From the NCBI GenBank assembly GCA_943370025.1, contig CALRPI020000012.1, positions 1-64,000 of the forward strand: DNA of 64,000 bases, written 5' to 3'. Each line of letters begins with the position of its first letter. Positions within the stretch are counted from its first letter, which is position 1. A program made the position numbers and the translations under genes. Under the pieces are notes generated by a model. That model saw only the letters and a program-made list of their open reading frames with translations. It was not told the DNA's origin and ran no database searches. This stretch comes from JAAUUE01 sp943370025. GTDB taxonomy: Bacteria; Cyanobacteriota; Cyanobacteriia; Cyanobacteriales; JAAUUE01. Positions 17,611-25,098 of the stretch are shown piece after piece.

Positions 17611-18482
17611 GCGAAGGCTGGGCGGGCACGGCGATAAACCCACAAACCAAGAGCAAAGATTGCTACTGCTACACAGGTTGTAAAACCCAATTCCCTCCAA
17701 TGGGTGATTTTGCCGTCAAGAATTGCCTCTCGGTAAAAAGTAGAAATAGTAGCTAAGGGGTTCAACCAAAATACCCAATTTCGCCAAGCTTCAGGAATCA
17801 CCTCTGTAGGGTAAACGATCGGGGTGACATAGAACCAGAGGTTAATCAGCACCCCTAGGGTTTGGGGAATATCTCGAATAAAGACCGTCAATCCTGCTGC
17901 TAGATAGCCAAAACCAGCGGTGATCAGCAATTGGGGAATCCAAGCTAAGGGCAAGAGGGCGATCGTACCGGGAATCTTCCCCGTCAGCACCAACATAAAC
18001 CCCAACAGGGTTAACAAACCAAAGGTACTTTCCACAAAGGCAGTTAAAATTGGCACCAAGGGTAATAACCCCAAGGGAAACACCACTTTCTTTACTAGAT
18101 TGGGCTGATTGACTACCGAAGTAGCCGCTTGCAAGAATCCGGCACTAAAGGCACTCCAAGACAATAAACCAGCAAACAGCCACAGCCCAAAAGCCAAGTT
18201 GTCATTGTCGTGCAGCCCCCGATTAGTCAGCCGAACCTTGAGGATAATGGAAAAGACATAGGTAAAAATCAATAACTGAGCCAATTGGTTGAGAATTGTC
18301 CAGAAATTTCCTAGAAAAGATCCCCGATATTTACCCTCTAGATCCCTCTGTACCAGAGCCTTTAATAGATCTATTTTGTGCCACAAACCCTGATCTATGG
18401 GCAAATATCCGGCGACTCTGCTCCCCATTTTCTGCAAAAATAATAATGCCAAAACTTTTCTCCTTCCCGGTGAGTCTACCAT
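17598..18482 (-). CDS. wzm: Polysaccharide ABC exporter permease
   Basis: A 294-residue ABC-2 type permease with about six transmembrane segments. The N-terminal amphipathic stretch LIKALVQRDLEGKYRGS-like (LLKALVQRDL, GKYRGSFLGNFW, around residue 38) is the hallmark of Wzm/TagG proteins. Later helices include VIYPTEVIPEAW and the usual NPLATISTFYREAIL. It forms the channel for lipid-linked polysaccharide together with Wzt. It is the first gene of the minus-strand glycan cluster, and the 306 bp upstream probably hold the promoter. The C-terminal codons lie in a family A repeat. Confidence 0.92.
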   Translation of the reverse strand: MVDSPGRRKVLALLFLQKMGSRVAGYLPIDQGLWHKIDLLKALVQRDLEGKYRGSFLGNFWTILNQLAQLLIFTYVFSIILKVRLTNRGLHDNDNLAFGLWLFAGLLSWSAFSAGFLQAATSVVNQPNLVKKVVFPLGLLPLVPILTAFVESTFGLLTLLGFMLVLTGKIPGTIALLPLAWIPQLLITAGFGYLAAGLTVFIRDIPQTLGVLINLWFYVTPIVYPTEVIPEAWRNWVFWLNPLATISTFYREAILDGKITHWRELGFTTCVAVAIFALGLWVYRRARPAFADVL

Positions 18483-18788
18483 CTTAACCAGTTAGGCTAG
18501 AGATCCTACCACAAACTTTGGACTAGGCAATCAGCCAACAAGTTCCTTGGTGCTATTCCAGTTAAGTTTTACTATGCTGAAAATGCCCAAATGTGTCACG
18601 ATAGTTCAGGATATTATTGAATGAGTTAAAAAGACTTGTTGCAAGTCACAACATATTTCCTAGATTATTAGTGCTCAAGAAATAAGAAGTTCCTCCGTGC
18701 TACGGGGAAACTTCTTACCCCCAATATCCTGAGATTTTTCTATCGAACAGCTTATATTGAAGACCTTAAATCGCATACCTTAAACAGA
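18483..18788. other. Divergent intergenic region with a hairpin
   Basis: This 306-bp gap separates wzm (minus) from the methyltransferase pair (plus), so both promoters should lie here. I cannot assign -35/-10 boxes confidently. A hairpin at 18684-18717 (AAGAAGTTCCTCCGT / ACGGGGAAACTTCTT, two mismatches) belongs to the same class as the hairpins inside the GT4 gene. No gene is apparent. Confidence 0.5.
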
Positions 18789-19898
18789 ATGAAACCAGAA
18801 GTCATAGAATTTAAAGTTGGCTCTCCCTTAGCCCGTACCCCAGCTCCCACCTATACAACTCAGACAATTACAGATCCAGAGGTATTGAAAGACTCAATCA
18901 TGGCTAGGTTCCAAACTCGCATCTATGCCAGAGGTGAGATGGTAATCCCCTCAGTACCCTCCTTGGTGGATTATTTTGTGGAGGGTTTTGCGGAAGTTTT
19001 TGTGGCGATCGGCAAAGCCTTCACCTCCGAAGAATTACAAACCCTGAGGGAAATTCTTCTGCCCCAATTGGAACAAGGATTCCAAGCTTCTCCCCACTCT
19101 AATGTAATCCTCCGTTATGAACCCAGCGAAAGCGGAGGAATTACCTACACTGTCTCCAATATAGTTGCTTCCATGACTGACCAGTACAAGACATGGGTAG
19201 ATACCAGAGAGCCGCCCCTGTTCGGCTCCCACCCTGATACTAAGCTGATAGAAGTTGCCAAATCTCTGGGCAGCCCCCATCAGATTAATAAAATTAATAT
19301 TTTGGATATTGGAGCCGGGACTGGCCGTAATACCTTGCCCTTAGCACGTCTGGGCTACGGGGTTGATGCCCTAGAAATGACTCCAATTTTTGCCGAGCAG
19401 ATTGAAGCCGCTGCCCAAGCCGAGCAACTGGCTGTACGAGTATACAATGCCGATATTCTCAGTCCTTTAGTGCGGATGGCTCCCGCCTACTATAGTTTAG
19501 CGGTGGCAGCCGAGGTGGTGTCCCACTTCCGAAATGCCGATCAGTTGCGGTTGCTGCTGGCGAAGATGTGTGATGGGCTGCATTCGGGGGGAATTTTCCT
19601 GTTTAATACTTTCTTGGCGATCAATGGCTATGAACCAGACCAACTAACTAGAGAGATGTCGGAAGTAAATTGGTCTACTATTTTTACTCGTGAAGATATT
19701 GCCTACGCTATGCATGATTTGCCTCTGCAACTTTTAGAAGAAATTCCTGTTTATGAGTATGAGAAGGCGAATTTACCTACTGAGGCTTGGCCCCCCACAG
19801 GTTGGTTTGATAATTGGGCTAATGGCCGGGATCTATTCTGGCTCCCAGACCAAAAACCACCCATGGAATTACGCTGGCTTGTTTGCCGCCGACTTTAG
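18789..19898 (+). CDS. SAM-dependent methyltransferase with a conserved N-terminal extension (copy 1)
   Basis: The protein has 369 residues. Residues 180-300 are a class I methyltransferase: ILDIGAGTGRNTLPLARLGY (motif I), VDALEMTP (acidic residue after strand 2) and EVVSHFRNADQL. Residues about 28-165 form a distinct N-terminal domain that I do not recognise (MARFQTRIYARGEMVIPSVP, GKAFTSEELQTLREIL, TREPPLFGSHPD). The same architecture is repeated in the next gene, and the two are clearly paralogous. Substrate unknown. It is read away from the glycan cluster, so its involvement there is only a guess. Confidence 0.87.
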   Translation: MKPEVIEFKVGSPLARTPAPTYTTQTITDPEVLKDSIMARFQTRIYARGEMVIPSVPSLVDYFVEGFAEVFVAIGKAFTSEELQTLREILLPQLEQGFQASPHSNVILRYEPSESGGITYTVSNIVASMTDQYKTWVDTREPPLFGSHPDTKLIEVAKSLGSPHQINKINILDIGAGTGRNTLPLARLGYGVDALEMTPIFAEQIEAAAQAEQLAVRVYNADILSPLVRMAPAYYSLAVAAEVVSHFRNADQLRLLLAKMCDGLHSGGIFLFNTFLAINGYEPDQLTREMSEVNWSTIFTREDIAYAMHDLPLQLLEEIPVYEYEKANLPTEAWPPTGWFDNWANGRDLFWLPDQKPPMELRWLVCRRL

Positions 19899-19916
19899 TT
19901 TGATATCGATTTATAA

Positions 19917-20987
19917 GTGTCTACCACCCTGATTGAATCTATGCAGTATGTTACTGATCCGCAAATTCTCAGACAGGCAGCGATCGCTCGTCACCAGTAC
20001 CGCTTCTATTACAGTGGCAGATTAGTTGTGCCCTGTGTACCTAGCCTTTTGGAAGAGTATGTAGAGCAATTCCATCAGGTATTTATTGCTGTGGGCAAGG
20101 CATTTTCTCCTGAGGAGTTAAATGCTTTTAAGGAACTAATCGCCGTTAAATTGGAGGAAGGATACAACGTTTCTACCCATGCCAATTTGGTCTTAGAATA
20201 CCAACCTGCTCCCTACCCTTCTGGAGCCTTGAACTATAATGTTTCCACGAGTATTGGTTCTGTAGCAGGACAATATCAAGGCTGGCTACAAGAGCGAGAG
20301 CCGCCTCTGTTTCGCCCCTATCCTGATGCTAAAGCGATCGATCTTGCCGCCAAGTTAGGGGAGCCAGCCCAAGTAAAAATCCTCGAAATTGGTCCCGGCA
20401 TGGGGCGGAATACTTTGCCGTTGGGTAGGCTGGGCTATCAAGTTGATGCCCTAGAAATCACCGCCGAGTTTGTTGAGCATATCCAGCAGGAAGTGGCTAA
20501 GGAGAGCTTAAGGGTGAATGCTCGGCATGGAGATTTTCTGGATCCCTTGGTGCGGTTTCCCCTTGTCTCCTACCAAATGGTTTTTGCCTCGGAAGTAATT
20601 CCCCACCTCCACAATCAAGATCAACTGCGGCTGATGTTTGCCAAGGTATCGGATTATCTCCAGCCGGGGGGCATATTTTTGTTTAATACGCTGCTGCCCA
20701 TAGGGGACTATGTGCCCGATCGCACGGTGCGGGAGCTATCTGTCGTCCATTGTTGTAGTTTATTTACCAAGGATGAAATTCTCACGGCTCTAGAGGGATT
20801 GCCTCTCCAGTACGTGATGTCAGAATCTCAAATAGAATACGAACAAGCCCACCAACCTGCGGATGCATGGCTGCCAGAAAATCTTGGCTGGTTTGATTTA
20901 TGGTCAGGCGGAGGCGGGTTATTCGCCCTCCCAGAGGGGCAAAAGCCGCCGATCGAGCTATCTTGGGTTTTGCTTCAGCGCAACTAA
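19917..20987 (+). CDS. SAM-dependent methyltransferase with a conserved N-terminal extension (copy 2)
   Basis: The 356-residue paralogue of the preceding gene, 18 bp downstream. Matching landmarks are VTDPQILRQAAIARHQYRFY, YSGRLVVPCVPSLLEEYVEQ, GKAFSPEELNAFKEL, REPPLFRPYPDAK and ILEIGPGMGRNTLPLGRLGY. The start is probably the GTG at 19917; the ATG at 19941 is an alternative that keeps all conserved residues. There is no clear ribosome-binding site, which fits translational coupling. Divergence is spread across both domains, so this is an old duplication. The products may form a heterodimer or act on successive positions. Confidence 0.85.
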   Translation: MSTTLIESMQYVTDPQILRQAAIARHQYRFYYSGRLVVPCVPSLLEEYVEQFHQVFIAVGKAFSPEELNAFKELIAVKLEEGYNVSTHANLVLEYQPAPYPSGALNYNVSTSIGSVAGQYQGWLQEREPPLFRPYPDAKAIDLAAKLGEPAQVKILEIGPGMGRNTLPLGRLGYQVDALEITAEFVEHIQQEVAKESLRVNARHGDFLDPLVRFPLVSYQMVFASEVIPHLHNQDQLRLMFAKVSDYLQPGGIFLFNTLLPIGDYVPDRTVRELSVVHCCSLFTKDEILTALEGLPLQYVMSESQIEYEQAHQPADAWLPENLGWFDLWSGGGGLFALPEGQKPPIELSWVLLQRN

Positions 20988-21029
20988 TCCCAAGTCAAGA
21001 AAAGGGTGAAACCCTCTTCCTAATCTAAA

Positions 21030-21312
21030 TCCTGATGTGGAACGGCACAAAAAATACAAGCACCTCCGCTTGTCGGCAGGTTTCTCAAGGCAAAAGTGAC
21101 TCTATCTCTCTCTGGGCAAGGGTTTGGGATTTAACAATACTTAAAGAGGTGCTTGCATTTTTTTCTAACTCATGTCCAGCAAGGTTTTCAAGGCTTGGTA
21201 TGCGCAAAAACATGCCCCAAAATTTGCATTTTTCTCTTTTGAGTTGCTTTATTCAGGAGGTGCTTGTAAAATCAGTTATCAGCACAAGCTGGGTAAGGTT
21301 TCCAAGCCCCGC
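21030..21312 (+). promoter_or_regulatory. Putative CRISPR leader
   Basis: The 283 bp between the methyltransferase and the first CRISPR repeat have no convincing gene. They contain recurring blocks: CAAGCACCTCCGC (21058), GAGGTGCTTGCATTTTTTT (21147) and AGGAGGTGCTTGTAAAATCA (21255), with CAGCAAGGTTTTCAAGGCTT and GGGTAAGGTTTCCAAGCCC between them. T-runs and repeated GGTTT..AAGG blocks just before the repeat are what cyanobacterial CRISPR leaders look like. The assignment rests on position and composition only. Confidence 0.5.
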
Positions 21313-21422
21313 TGTGCTAAAACCTCTGATGTCGTAAGGCGTTAAGTAGAACTCACTTCCGGCACTGACCAACACACTCTTAATTGTGCTAAAACCTCTG
21401 ATGTCGTAAGGCGTTAAGTAGA
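21313..21422 (+). CRISPR. Minimal CRISPR array: two repeats, one spacer
   Basis: Two identical 38-bp copies lie at 21313-21350 and 21385-21422, starting TGTGCTAAAACCTCTG and ending GGCGTTAAGTAGA. They are separated by a unique 34-bp segment (21351-21384). Repeat size, spacer size and the core CTCTGATGTCGTAAGGC match the cyanobacterial CRISPR repeat class built on CCTTACGGCATCAGAGG, as I recall it. The second repeat ends 3 bp before the stop of the convergent gene. No cas gene is in the window, so this is an orphan or decayed array, or one served in trans. Confidence 0.75.
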
Positions 21423-21425
21423 TCA

Positions 21426-21857
21426 TTAACGGCGGACAGAACCATTAAAGCCAGCAGCTTTGAATTGTTCTAACTTCAGAGGTTCTGGCTGATTGGCTGG
21501 GACACTAATCCGGAGTTCAAACTCACTAGTACCGGGAGGAATTTCCTCGATCGCCCCCAACCGTGTTCGATTTTCCATCACCGAATTACCATTTGCATCA
21601 TAGATCCGCCCAAAAATATCCGCATTGACCACCGATCGCTTAGAAGTATTTGTTGCCGTGCCAGTCACCAAAAAACACTTAGCCGCAGTAAAATTCCCCG
21701 GCGTAACCGTTCCTTCTGCCAGTTCAGCAGGACACTCATGGTAGGTAATATCCGAGAGAGGAATTTGGGTTAAAGCCAAAGCAGCCGGAGTCCACACACA
21801 ACTAACTAGCCACAACCCCCCAGTAATCAAAGCCATCAGCAAGCCAGAAAAAGTCAT
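21426..21857 (-). CDS. Conserved secreted protein, FxLYD-like
   Basis: A 143-residue exported protein. The N-terminal hydrophobic segment is followed either by a type I site after ALA (around residue 29) or by a lipobox-like LVSC at Cys20, so it may be a lipoprotein. The rest is one beta-rich domain with VTGTATNTSKRSV, FGRIYDANGN and IPPGTSEFELRI, the pattern of FxLYD/DUF3426-type immunoglobulin-like folds. Function unknown. Its stop lies 3 bp from the CRISPR repeat. It may be cotranscribed after petE, about 143 bp upstream. Confidence 0.8.
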   Translation of the reverse strand: MTFSGLLMALITGGLWLVSCVWTPAALALTQIPLSDITYHECPAELAEGTVTPGNFTAAKCFLVTGTATNTSKRSVVNADIFGRIYDANGNSVMENRTRLGAIEEIPPGTSEFELRISVPANQPEPLKLEQFKAAGFNGSVRR

Positions 21858-22000
21858 AAAAATTTATATTGTTATATTTTAGATAGTTTCTCAGATCATA
21901 TAGCAGTCTTAGGCTATCTGCTAAAACTTCCACAAAGAAGGGAGAACTAGATTGACTAGTTCTCCCTGAAAATTTGAAGAATTGAAAATAAAACTAGTAA

Positions 22001-22420
22001 TTAACCTTCTACAACAATTTTACCAACCATTCCCGCGCCTCTGTGGGGTTGGCAGAAGTAGGTGTAGGTTCCGGCTGGAGCATCAGCAGGAATTGTAGTT
22101 TCATAAGTCTCACCCGCATTAAACATCAATTTAGACTTAGATAGCTTGGTCGCTAGAGCTGCATCACCACCGGGAATGCCTGCGGTATCAAAGACTGCAT
22201 TATGGGGACCAAGTTTGTTCATTTCCCACTTCACAGTGTCACCGGGCTTAACTGTGACACTAGCAGGTACAAATAAAAGTTGTCCATTGTCAGCACCCAT
22301 CTTCACAGTGAAGGTTTCTGCTGCCGCAGGAGCTACGGAAAAAACAAAGCTACTAACAATTAAAAAGATTGTAGATAGAAATATGCCCATCAAGCGAGGC
22401 ATGGTTACGGTGAATTTCAT
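22001..22420 (-). CDS. petE: Plastocyanin
   Basis: The copper electron carrier between cytochrome b6f and photosystem I in the thylakoid lumen. The precursor has 139 residues, with a signal peptide ending in VAPAAA (around residue 34) and a mature part of about 105 residues, the standard length. The type 1 copper ligands are all present: His73 in GPHNAVF, and Cys123, His126 and Met131 in YFCQPHRGAGM. In cyanobacteria petE is typically copper-regulated against petJ (cytochrome c6); no petJ is seen here. psbV2 and psbV lie just upstream on the same strand. Confidence 0.97.
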   Translation of the reverse strand: MKFTVTMPRLMGIFLSTIFLIVSSFVFSVAPAAAETFTVKMGADNGQLLFVPASVTVKPGDTVKWEMNKLGPHNAVFDTAGIPGGDAALATKLSKSKLMFNAGETYETTIPADAPAGTYTYFCQPHRGAGMVGKIVVEG

Positions 22421-22623
22421 GGTTCCCTCTAGGATTGGAAATTATTTTTGATTTAATTTTAACATTTTGCTCATTGGCGTAGCCTCTCCCTTGGAGAATC
22501 GAGACAGGGTTTATGCCTAGTCAAGCTTCTATAGTACTACAACTGGTCAAACATTAAGAAATTAAATCTAAAAATCTGAAATGTATAGTGCCTTAAAAAA
22601 CGCCCAAATACCCCTAATTTCTA

Positions 22624-23142
22624 CTACAAATCAAAATCAGCATTTCCCCAGCCCGGTGCTTTTTGGGCAGCTCGGAGAACAAAAGCTGCTAGATTTTCAA
22701 TTTTGGTTTGAGACATCCATGTTTCTGAGACTTGGCGACACCAATAGGTAAAATCTTTCCCATCGTAGGTCATGGGTTCCCGCAAAAAAGCTACAAGACC
22801 GCCAATATTATCCCTTGGTGGTGTAGCTCCTTGGAGAGCTTTTAGAGATAACGGTACTGTAGGATCCGGCAAGGTGGCTCCGCCAACATGACAATTCAAA
22901 CAGTGCTGTTCAAATAAAACTTTTCCTGCGGACAAATCCGTAGGCGAAAATTCTTGCAGAGTACCTTGACTATCTTTTTCTAGAGTAATCGGTTTTCTGG
23001 CTTGCAGGTAGCGAGTTACATAACTATCGACTGCCGTAGCATTGGGTTCCCATATCGCCATTGCCGGCGGCATCGATAACCCGAAGATAATACTCAGAGC
23101 AGCTAACAAACAAGGGATGAAAATAGTTATTTTTCTGAGCAT
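22624..23142 (-). CDS. psbV2: Cytochrome c-550-like protein PsbV2
   Basis: A lumenal monohaem c-type cytochrome related to PsbV. The precursor is 172 residues with a signal peptide ending near PPAMA. The haem site is CLNCH (81-85). Where PsbV has its distal His, this protein has YWCRQV, with Cys135 exactly 50 residues after the haem His. In the Thermosynechococcus PsbV2 crystal structure the ligands are His51 and Cys101, the same spacing. This supports PsbV2 and an unusual His/Cys coordination. It sits between psbV and petE, as expected for psbV-psbV2 loci. Confidence 0.92.
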   Translation of the reverse strand: MLRKITIFIPCLLAALSIIFGLSMPPAMAIWEPNATAVDSYVTRYLQARKPITLEKDSQGTLQEFSPTDLSAGKVLFEQHCLNCHVGGATLPDPTVPLSLKALQGATPPRDNIGGLVAFLREPMTYDGKDFTYWCRQVSETWMSQTKIENLAAFVLRAAQKAPGWGNADFDL

Positions 23143-23153
23143 TGATTAAATTG

Positions 23154-23240
23154 AGAGGCTATTTATTTATAAAAGCCTGATCTTTCGCCCCCAGCGGGGG
23201 CGAAAGATCAGACCTTCTAGCCATTTTATAAATGACCTCT
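23154..23240. repeat. Family A repeat
   Basis: A complete copy: AGAGGCTATTTATTTATAAA, then stem GATCTTTCGCCCCC and GGGGGCGAAAGATC, then AGACCTTCTAGCCATTTTAT and AAATGACCTCT. It lies 12 bp upstream of the psbV2 start, between psbV and psbV2, where its hairpin could attenuate readthrough from psbV. Confidence 0.85.
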
Positions 23241-23399
23241 AAAGTTAAGGATTTTAGCTATAGCTATTAAGCTAAAACCCTTAATAGCTATGGATTTTTA
23301 TCTAAAGATACTAAAAAATGCTTGGGAGACTTAAGAGCTAAATTAGGCCGTTTATCAAAGAAAGAATTAAGTTAATTCTCCTCAAGCGATCGTTCTGAC

Positions 23400-23891
23400 C
23401 TAGTTGTAGACTTTGCCACCGCCCCACATTTTGCCAATAATTTTAGGCTGCAAGAGAATGTGACCAGCAATTACCTTCAGGTCTTCATCTTTGAGGTTGC
23501 GCATCCGGGGATAAATATCAGCACTTTCGATACTAGGATGTAATTCTGCAATATTTACTTCCCCGTCGTAGGTAGTAGGATGCTGCATATAATCAACCAA
23601 TCCGGCAACGCTATCCCGGCGGGGAGTTGCCCCAGCCAAACTATCGGGACCTAGGCTCACGTTAGGGTCTGTCTTCGTTTTGCCCCCAGCATGGCACTGA
23701 GCGCAGGCAAAGTTAAATAATTCTTTACCCTTCGTGACATCTTCTAAACTAAGAACAGTGGTTTCTCCCTTGTCATTTAAAGTAACAGTCCGTAGTTCTG
23801 TGCTGAGTTCGATCGCTCTAGCACTACCGACAGCTATATGGAATGTAAAAAAAACTGTAACTACAGCGAGTAATATCAATCGCTTTAACAT
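23400..23891 (-). CDS. psbV: Photosystem II cytochrome c-550
   Basis: An extrinsic lumenal subunit stabilising the oxygen-evolving Mn4CaO5 cluster. The precursor is 163 residues. The signal peptide ends at SARA (residue 26), giving a 137-residue mature protein that starts IELS. The haem attachment site is CAQCH (63-67). The distal ligand is His118, which is mature His92, as known for PsbV. The C-terminal MWGGGKVYN tail is conserved. GAGG-rich sequence precedes the ATG. It is first in the run psbV, psbV2, petE. Confidence 0.97.
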   Translation of the reverse strand: MLKRLILLAVVTVFFTFHIAVGSARAIELSTELRTVTLNDKGETTVLSLEDVTKGKELFNFACAQCHAGGKTKTDPNVSLGPDSLAGATPRRDSVAGLVDYMQHPTTYDGEVNIAELHPSIESADIYPRMRNLKDEDLKVIAGHILLQPKIIGKMWGGGKVYN

Positions 23892-23975
23892 ATGTTTCCT
23901 CTTCTAATCTTATTCAAACTTTCTCCCAGTTACCACAACGAAATTTTGACGGTAAACTAAGTAAATTTTAAGACA

Positions 23976-24182
23976 TTATGTAGTCAATTTATCTGAGGAA
24001 TCACAGGGATCGTCTAAAGGGGCTGTTAGAGCTAAAATTACCGCCTTCACATCTTCTAGAGGGAGGCGGGTTGCCGGAGACCGATAGCTAATCCCCAATT
24101 TGGTGCATAAACGCAAAATTTCTTCTGGACTAACGTTGTAGTCAGCCGCCAATTCTGTAATCGATAGATCAGCAAATCCCAT
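23976..24182 (-). CDS. Small protein resembling the IF-2 N-terminal domain
   Basis: A 68-residue protein. ITELAADYNVSPEEILRLCT followed by KLGISYRSPATRLPLEDV resembles the small helical IF2_N module (winged-helix-like, found at the N-terminus of translation factor IF-2). It carries nothing else of IF-2, so it is not a translation GTPase. It lies about 85 bp upstream of psbV on the same strand and may be its operon partner. Such short proteins next to psbV are plausible conserved hypotheticals; function unknown. Confidence 0.7.
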   Translation of the reverse strand: MGFADLSITELAADYNVSPEEILRLCTKLGISYRSPATRLPLEDVKAVILALTAPLDDPCDSSDKLTT

Positions 24183-24211
24183 ATCCTCAAACCATTTTTG
24201 ATTGCTTAATT

Positions 24212-24294
24212 AGAGGCTATTTATAAAGTCTGATTTTGCGCCCTCTCCGAGGGCGCAAAATCAGACCTTCTAGCCACTGTTATAAATGTCCTCT
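24212..24294. repeat. Family A repeat
   Basis: A complete copy: AGAGGCTATTTATAAAGTCT, then stem GATTTTGCGCCCTC and GAGGGCGCAAAATC, then the arm AGACCTTCTAGCCACTG and TATAAATGTCCTCT. Intergenic. Confidence 0.85.
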
Positions 24295-24387
24295 CAGAGA
24301 TTTCCCACAGCGTGGGGAATCTCTGACTTTTTTCATAATGCTAGAGGTTCTTGCCGGCTGAGGGTCGTCGAAGCCCGCAAGAACCTC
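24295..24387. terminator. Two hairpins between hypothetical genes
   Basis: Hairpin 1 is CAGAGATTTCCCAC / GTGGGGAATCTCTG (24295-24325), followed on the plus strand by ACTTTTTTC. Hairpin 2 is GAGGTTCTTGC (24344-24354) with GCAAGAACCTC (24377-24387), its loop carrying a family D half-module. Hairpin 2 is the first structure downstream of the minus-strand gene ending at 24406 and may terminate it. Confidence 0.5.
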
Positions 24388-24405
24388 CAAAGGCGTAAGT
24401 CCTGA

Positions 24406-24975
24406 TTAATATTCGGGGATTAAAATGGGCACATCCTCGCTTTCTTCCCCAACAACAGAGATAACAAAGGGTAAATTTGCTCCTTGCAGACCTCTACAGA
24501 TGCGCTGGGGAGTTTCTGGCAAGATCACGAATAGGGGATAGAGGCGATCGGTTATTTCACTATAAATATGCTGATAGCCATGGGGCATCATCCACTCATA
24601 CTCTTGTTCCAGCAGCACTTGAGTCTGCCGCCAGCGTCCCAACAGGTCAGAAAAATCTTCCTCCGGGCGGTGAATAAAAATAAAAATCTCCCCATCCATT
24701 TTTACCTGCCACTCTGGGTCACAGAGAATTATCGCCAGATCACAGGGCAACTGAATGGCACTTTTTTCTCCACCTAAATAGCTTGTCTCTGAGTTAGATT
24801 TTTTACCCCGGGTTTTAATTACTGGCAGGGGAATGGTGACCATACTCGACTCTGGACGGCGCATACTGGGCAACATTTCTAGGTAAGGGCGGAATTGCTT
24901 CAGCAGCGCGATCGCCCCTTCATGATGGCAATATTCTGCCAGTAATTGTTCGTAATTGGATTTTTTATAATACAT
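24406..24975 (-). CDS. Hypothetical protein
   Basis: A 189-residue soluble protein I do not recognise. It has no signal peptide or membrane segment. It starts YYKKSNYEQLLAEYCHHEGA, followed by mixed alpha/beta sequence (DLAIILCDPEWQVKMDGEIF, WMMPHGYQHIYSEI, PFVISVVGEESEDVPILIPEY) with many acidic and aromatic residues. The composition and HIP1 content match its neighbours, so it does not look newly acquired. It is separated from pilC by a family B repeat, so no functional link to pili can be claimed. Confidence 0.75.
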   Translation of the reverse strand: MYYKKSNYEQLLAEYCHHEGAIALLKQFRPYLEMLPSMRRPESSMVTIPLPVIKTRGKKSNSETSYLGGEKSAIQLPCDLAIILCDPEWQVKMDGEIFIFIHRPEEDFSDLLGRWRQTQVLLEQEYEWMMPHGYQHIYSEITDRLYPLFVILPETPQRICRGLQGANLPFVISVVGEESEDVPILIPEY

Positions 24976-24990
24976 GAGCTTGATTTCGGT

Positions 24991-25090
24991 ATATGGGCAT
25001 CCTAGATCATTCGCTAAATTAAATTGCTTCTGGTAAATAGTTTCATCTGCCTTTGGTGGGTGAAACTATTTAGCCGGATCACTCTTATAG
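24991..25090. repeat. Family B repeat
   Basis: GCATCCTAGATCATTCGCTAA, then TTGCTTCTGGTAAATAGTTT, then CATCTGCC and GGTGGGTGAAACTATTTAGC, ending CGGATCACTCTTATAG. The core AATAGTTTCA / TGAAACTATT is an inverted repeat. Other copies lie at 29884, 33331 (opposite orientation) and 44741 (opposite orientation). Confidence 0.7.
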
Positions 25091-25098
25091 ATGGCTTC

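Noticed and set aside
21035..21337. 100-codon plus-strand ORF upstream of the CRISPR
   Set aside because: It spans the leader-like region and ends within the first CRISPR repeat; low-complexity product without recognisable domains.
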